A stretch of DNA of 36,272 nt from an uncultured Bacillota bacterium (GTDB taxonomy: Bacteria; Bacillota_I; Bacilli_A; RFN20; CAG-631), in contig CABUID010000019.1 in assembly GCA_902491575.1 (NCBI GenBank), forward strand, positions 1 through 36,272, read 5' to 3'. Shown in pieces: positions 33,323 through 36,272 of the stretch. The notes below the pieces were generated by a model. It saw only the letters and a program-made list of their open reading frames with translations, did not search any database and was not told where the DNA came from. The stretch's first letter is position 1. The number at the start of each line of letters is the position of its first letter. A program made the position numbers and the translations under genes.

Positions 33323-34135
33323 ATGATTTGGGAAAATCTTACAGTAGATGAATTTAATGATTCTTTAAAAGAAACAAAAGGTGTTGTTTTAGTTCCAATT
33401 GGATGTTTAGAAAAACATGGTAATCATATGCCACTTGGAACAGATATTTTAATTGCACGGACGATGTCTATTAAAGCGAGTGAAAAAGAGCCTGCTATGG
33501 TTTTTCCTTACATTCCTTTTGGAATTGTTGGTGAAGTAAAACATAAAAAAGGCACTATCAGCTTAACAAGTAATTTGATTTATCATATGTTAGAAGAATT
33601 ATGTGATGAATTAGCAAGAAATGGTTACTATAAAATCATCTTTGTGGATGGACATGGCGGAAACAAAAATTTCTTACAATATTTTATGCAATCTCGTCTT
33701 GAAAATAATCATCCTTATGTAACTTATTATTTTGATTTAGGCAATAAAGGAAACGAATTTTGGGATTTCTTCCAAAACAAATATGGAAAAGTTTTAGGTA
33801 GTGGTCATGCAGATATCTTTGAAGCTTCTGCTGTATGTGCTATTGATTCAAGTTTAATGAGAATGGATCGTATTCAAAAAGAAGAAACCGCTCCTTTACA
33901 TCGTCTTGATAATGTCGCCGATGCAGGATTATATACCGGAATTGGTTGGTATGCAGATTATCCAAGCCAAATAGCAGGTGATCCTACAGGTGCAGATGCT
34001 GAAAAAGGTAAAGATGTTAACGAAAATCATATCAAACGTCTTGTTAAAGCGATAAAAGTAGTAAAAGAAGATGACGTTTCCTTTAAATTATTAAAAGAGT
34101 ATTACGATAAACATCAAAACCCTGAAGGTTATTAA
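33323..34135 (+). CDS. Creatininase-family amidohydrolase
   Basis: A 270-residue protein with the family's metal-site motifs: GCLEKHGNHMPLGTD (27-41; family form E-HG-HLPL-TD), FVDGHGGNKNFLQYF near 110 and SGHADIFEAS near 163. Creatininase-fold enzymes hydrolyse amide or lactam bonds; members also act in cofactor and riboflavin-type pathways, so the substrate is open. GGAGG precedes the start. A terminator follows. Confidence 0.9.
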   Translation: MIWENLTVDEFNDSLKETKGVVLVPIGCLEKHGNHMPLGTDILIARTMSIKASEKEPAMVFPYIPFGIVGEVKHKKGTISLTSNLIYHMLEELCDELARNGYYKIIFVDGHGGNKNFLQYFMQSRLENNHPYVTYYFDLGNKGNEFWDFFQNKYGKVLGSGHADIFEASAVCAIDSSLMRMDRIQKEETAPLHRLDNVADAGLYTGIGWYADYPSQIAGDPTGADAEKGKDVNENHIKRLVKAIKVVKEDDVSFKLLKEYYDKHQNPEGY

Positions 34136-34153
34136 AAATATTTTAAGATAAAG

Positions 34154-34181
34154 TCGGTGTGATTTATCATACCGCTTTTTT
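34154..34181 (+). terminator. Terminator after the creatininase-family gene
   Basis: CGGTGTGAT and ATCATACCG arms (one G-U), followed by CTTTTTTTC on the plus strand. Confidence 0.85.
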
Positions 34182-34357
34182 TCTTTCTTTTTTACTAAGT
34201 TATCTTTATTTTCATTTAATATGAATCCTATAACCTCCTAATTTTATTTTTACCTTTATTCATTTTATTAACATCTTTATCTTTATGTCATTTTATGGAA
34301 ATTTTCACAAAAAATATATAAATTAACATAAATATATTCACAGTTAAATATTATTTT
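34182..34357. other. AT-rich convergent gap
   Basis: This stretch of about 176 bases lies between two convergent terminators. It is very AT-rich, and I see no gene, repeat or promoter in it. Confidence 0.5.
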
Positions 34358-34399
34358 ATAAAAAGAAAAGGTAAGTCTACTCATAGAGTAAACCTACCT
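34358..34399 (-). terminator. Terminator after the immunity-like gene remnant
   Basis: Minus-strand 14-bp arms AGGTAGGTTTACTC and GAGTAGACTTACCT (two wobbles) around TAT, followed by TTTCTTTTTA. It lies 26 bases after the coding remnant. Confidence 0.85.
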
Positions 34400-34424
34400 A
34401 GTTTTTGCTTGTGAAAGTAATTTA

Positions 34425-34816
34425 CTATTTATTTAAAATTTCATTTATCTTTCTAACATATTTTTTGTAATTTAATCCTAAAAATGAAATCCAAGAATCA
34501 TTCATATATACCTCGCTAGTTTCTTCATTAATTAAGTAAAATACTACAATTGTATTAACGTTGTTAAAATAATGCAAATCGACTTTTTTAAATTTATCTT
34601 TTGTTTTACCAATCACAATTAATGTTTTATACTCTGTAAAGTTTGTATTTTTAGTTTTTTCTTCCAAATAATTTAATACTTCTTCTATTGAATCTTTTTA
34701 ATCAATTCATCCCAAAATATTAAATCTCTCTTTTTATCTAATAAATAACAATTTAATTTAGAATCAACTTTATTAACTAAGGGATAATTTTGAGTGAGTT
34801 TTTCTTGAATGTTCAT
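34425..34816 (-). pseudogene. Frameshifted immunity-like gene
   Basis: An ATG at 34816 with AGGAG nine bases upstream opens a 43-residue frame (MNIQEKLTQNYPLVNK...) that hits TAG right after LIKKIQ. In the -1 frame the protein continues without a break as DSIEEVLNYLEEKTKNTN and on for ~80 residues to 34425. One missing A in the AAAAA run at the junction explains the break, so the intact protein would have about 130 residues. Position after an RHS toxin region suggests an immunity protein; the family is not recognised. A programmed shift is less likely because the site is UAAAAAG, not AAAAAAG. Confidence 0.7.
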
Positions 34817-35097
34817 ATTTCTATTCTCCTATAAAATAATGGATATAACGGAACAACCGGAATGATAGGTTTATGTTTACTCCAGTCATTTTTCTTTATA
34901 AAATTGACAGTTCCAGATAATCTTGCTCCAATAGTTGTTTGTAACAAAATTTTTTGACCATAAGATTTAGTAAATACACTTAAAAATTTTTGTGGTTGGA
35001 TCCATAATAATTTCCAAGCATAATTGGCTGCTGAATCTTTATAATTGAATATTTCTTGTTCAGAAAACCTACTATATTTATAATCTAATTTTATCAT
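34813..35097 (-). CDS. Short protein, possibly an orphan toxin-tip remnant
   Basis: A 94-residue ORF with no recognisable family and no ribosome site before its ATG. Its stop overlaps the start of the frameshifted immunity-like gene (ATGA), as in a toxin-immunity pair. Cassettes of displaced C-terminal toxin tips plus immunity genes are common downstream of RHS genes, so it may be the end of an older tip. That is inference from position. Confidence 0.45.
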   Translation of the reverse strand: MIKLDYKYSRFSEQEIFNYKDSAANYAWKLLWIQPQKFLSVFTKSYGQKILLQTTIGARLSGTVNFIKKNDWSKHKPIIPVVPLYPLFYRRIEI

Positions 35098-35156
35098 AAT
35101 TCGACAATTATTTCAAAAAATAAACAAAAAAATAGCTACACTCCTGCAAGTCTGTG

Positions 35157-35600
35157 TTATTTAATAATGATGTTTTTTATATTTATTTTTTTTGTTAGTT
35201 TTATTAAAAAAGATATCTCTACGTTTTTTTCTATCTCATCTTCTAAATAATAAACCATCAACTTTCCACCTTTGGAATCTCCTAATAATAAGGTAGCAAA
35301 CCTATAATATTCACTATATTTAATTTTATTATAATTAATCTCTTTAATGATATTTCCTTTTCTAGTTATTTTAAGAGAATCATTTGCAAATTCATAATAT
35401 GTTTTGCAAAATAAAGAATATAAACAAAATACAATAATGCCAAGAATGATAATAATCCCTATTATTAATAAGTAATTTAAAATATTAGTTTTTGTCACTT
35501 CAAACCCTAGAAAAAAACCAAAAGTTACTAAAACAATGCTTATTAACACAAAAAATAAATCGAAGAATATTACATGATATATATCTTTTTTTATTTTCAT
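35157..35600 (-). CDS. Two-helix membrane protein, candidate immunity protein
   Basis: A 147-residue protein with hydrophobic segments near 10-32 and 38-62, followed by a small soluble domain (about 68-147) that resembles bacterial PH-like domains of the YcxB kind. It starts 14 bases after the RHS gene stop. The location makes it the likely immunity partner of that toxin tip, in line with a membrane-acting toxin. Function is inferred from position only. Confidence 0.65.
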   Translation of the reverse strand: MKIKKDIYHVIFFDLFFVLISIVLVTFGFFLGFEVTKTNILNYLLIIGIIIILGIIVFCLYSLFCKTYYEFANDSLKITRKGNIIKEINYNKIKYSEYYRFATLLLGDSKGGKLMVYYLEDEIEKNVEISFLIKLTKKINIKNIIIK

Positions 35601-35614
35601 TTAAACCAACCTTT

Positions 35615-36272
35615 CTAATACAAGTCTGGTATCATCAAATCAATCAACCATCTTGCCAATGCCGCAGAACCACTAACAAAAATTGCTTTTGACAATGTTT
35701 CTCCGATTAATACTTTTGATCCCCAAAATATAGATCGTAAGGTACTCATACCACCATGATTAATATAGAATGCATCTGCTGTTCTGAAATTACCTAATTT
35801 ATTAAATAATCCTGATTTACCACCTACAAATGCTAAACCAAAAGTAGCTGCTCCTTGTAGTGCACCTTCTACTCCCGATAAAACAAAACCACTAAAATTC
35901 CAATTATTTTCATTAGAAGCGACACAATCAAGTGAATATTTTGTCATACCAGCAACAGTGGTAGCTCCAACAGATATTCCTAGAGCCGCTCCTGTAGATA
36001 ATCCAAATCCAGTTACGGTAGCTCCAGTGGCCGCTAATCCAGCAGCTCCGCCTAATGCAATAGTTGCCCCAATAGCAGCGCCAAATAAAGCTCCTCCAGC
36101 AATGTCTGCAACTAAATCCCATCCTCGTTCACCGGATTTATATGCACTTACACCAGCTGTCGCTCCTCCAATTAAAGCTGCAATACCCATACTAATTAAT
36201 AATGCAGAAATAAAAGCGTGTCCGCTAGGATCAGCATACATAATCGGATTGTTCAAGCAGTAGCAGTATAGA
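35615..36272 (-). CDS. RHS-repeat polymorphic toxin, C-terminal part (runs off window)
   Basis: The reading frame is open to the window edge, so only the last ~218 codons are seen. It enters with CLNNPIMYADPSGHAF, the typical end of the RHS-associated core (NNP-MY-DPSG). A long Gly/Ala-rich hydrophobic part follows, then a C-terminal tip of ~70 residues (GGKSGLFNKLGNFRTADAFY onward). Such proteins carry a variable toxin tip after the core. The tip here matches no toxin family I know and is rich in hydrophobic residues. A small membrane protein gene follows immediately. Confidence 0.85.
   Translation of the reverse strand, partial: LYCYCLNNPIMYADPSGHAFISALLISMGIAALIGGATAGVSAYKSGERGWDLVADIAGGALFGAAIGATIALGGAAGLAATGATVTGFGLSTGAALGISVGATTVAGMTKYSLDCVASNENNWNFSGFVLSGVEGALQGAATFGLAFVGGKSGLFNKLGNFRTADAFYINHGGMSTLRSIFWGSKVLIGETLSKAIFVSGSAALARWLIDLMIPDLY

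Noticed and set aside
35958..36263. A Pro/Ala-rich plus-strand frame opposite the RHS gene
   Set aside because: Antisense of the Gly/Ala-rich RHS segment; no start signals.
1..36272. CRISPR arrays, insertion sequences, transposases, rRNA genes
   Set aside because: None seen: no regularly spaced repeats, no transposase-like proteins and no rRNA motifs.

Overview
The window comes from a low-GC, spore-forming member of the Bacillota. It carries a sigma-F regulatory operon (spoIIAA-spoIIAB-sigF), a spoVA operon and dacF. TGA is used as an ordinary stop (thyA, both M16 peptidase genes), so the code is standard. AT-rich sequence, a threonyl-tRNA synthetase without the TGS domain, and a reduced spoVA locus together suggest an Erysipelotrichia-like or deep-branching Bacilli lineage near the Mollicutes. 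That placement is inference from gene content only. Nearly all genes read on the minus strand, so the layout is best read from right to left.

Layout. 1-7.2 kb: tRNA-Arg(UCG), a DUF362 protein, then spoVAF-E-D-C, sigF-spoIIAB-spoIIAA and dacF, all minus strand. A strong terminator and a candidate sigma-G promoter separate the sigF and spoVA units. 7.2-10.06 kb: an apparent insertion holding a peptide-exporter-like ABC transporter, a near-consensus sigma-A promoter, tandem terminators and a possible tiny Cys-rich peptide. It is bracketed by a duplicated, decaying copy of the dacF leader. 10.05-14.06 kb: thyA-folA-plsC-pdp plus a membrane protein of unknown function, tightly overlapped. 14.1-19.9 kb: ftsK/spoIIIE, two M16 peptidase genes (ymfF/ymfH type) and acpS. 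20.0-24.9 kb: the heat-shock operon hrcA-grpE-dnaK-dnaJ with a promoter bracketed by two CIRCE operators.

25.0-26.7 kb (plus strand): an unusual 540-residue XRE-type regulator with two kinds of internal tandem repeat and a perfect-heptad coiled coil. 26.7-29.6 kb: a 49-residue basic peptide gene, trmB, and thrS under a T-box leader. 29.6-32.5 kb: a YfcE-type phosphodiesterase, a tail-anchored zinc-ribbon protein, class II galT and a DJ-1/PfpI protein. 32.6-34.1 kb (plus strand): a membrane protein and a creatininase-family hydrolase. 34.4-36.3 kb: the C-terminal end of an RHS polymorphic toxin that runs off the window, followed by immunity-like genes, one of them frameshifted.

The most interesting material is the ABC/peptide insertion with its duplicated dacF leader, the repeat-built XRE regulator, and the RHS toxin tip with its immunity cassettes. 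All calls come from reading the sequence; no database search or folding program was run.
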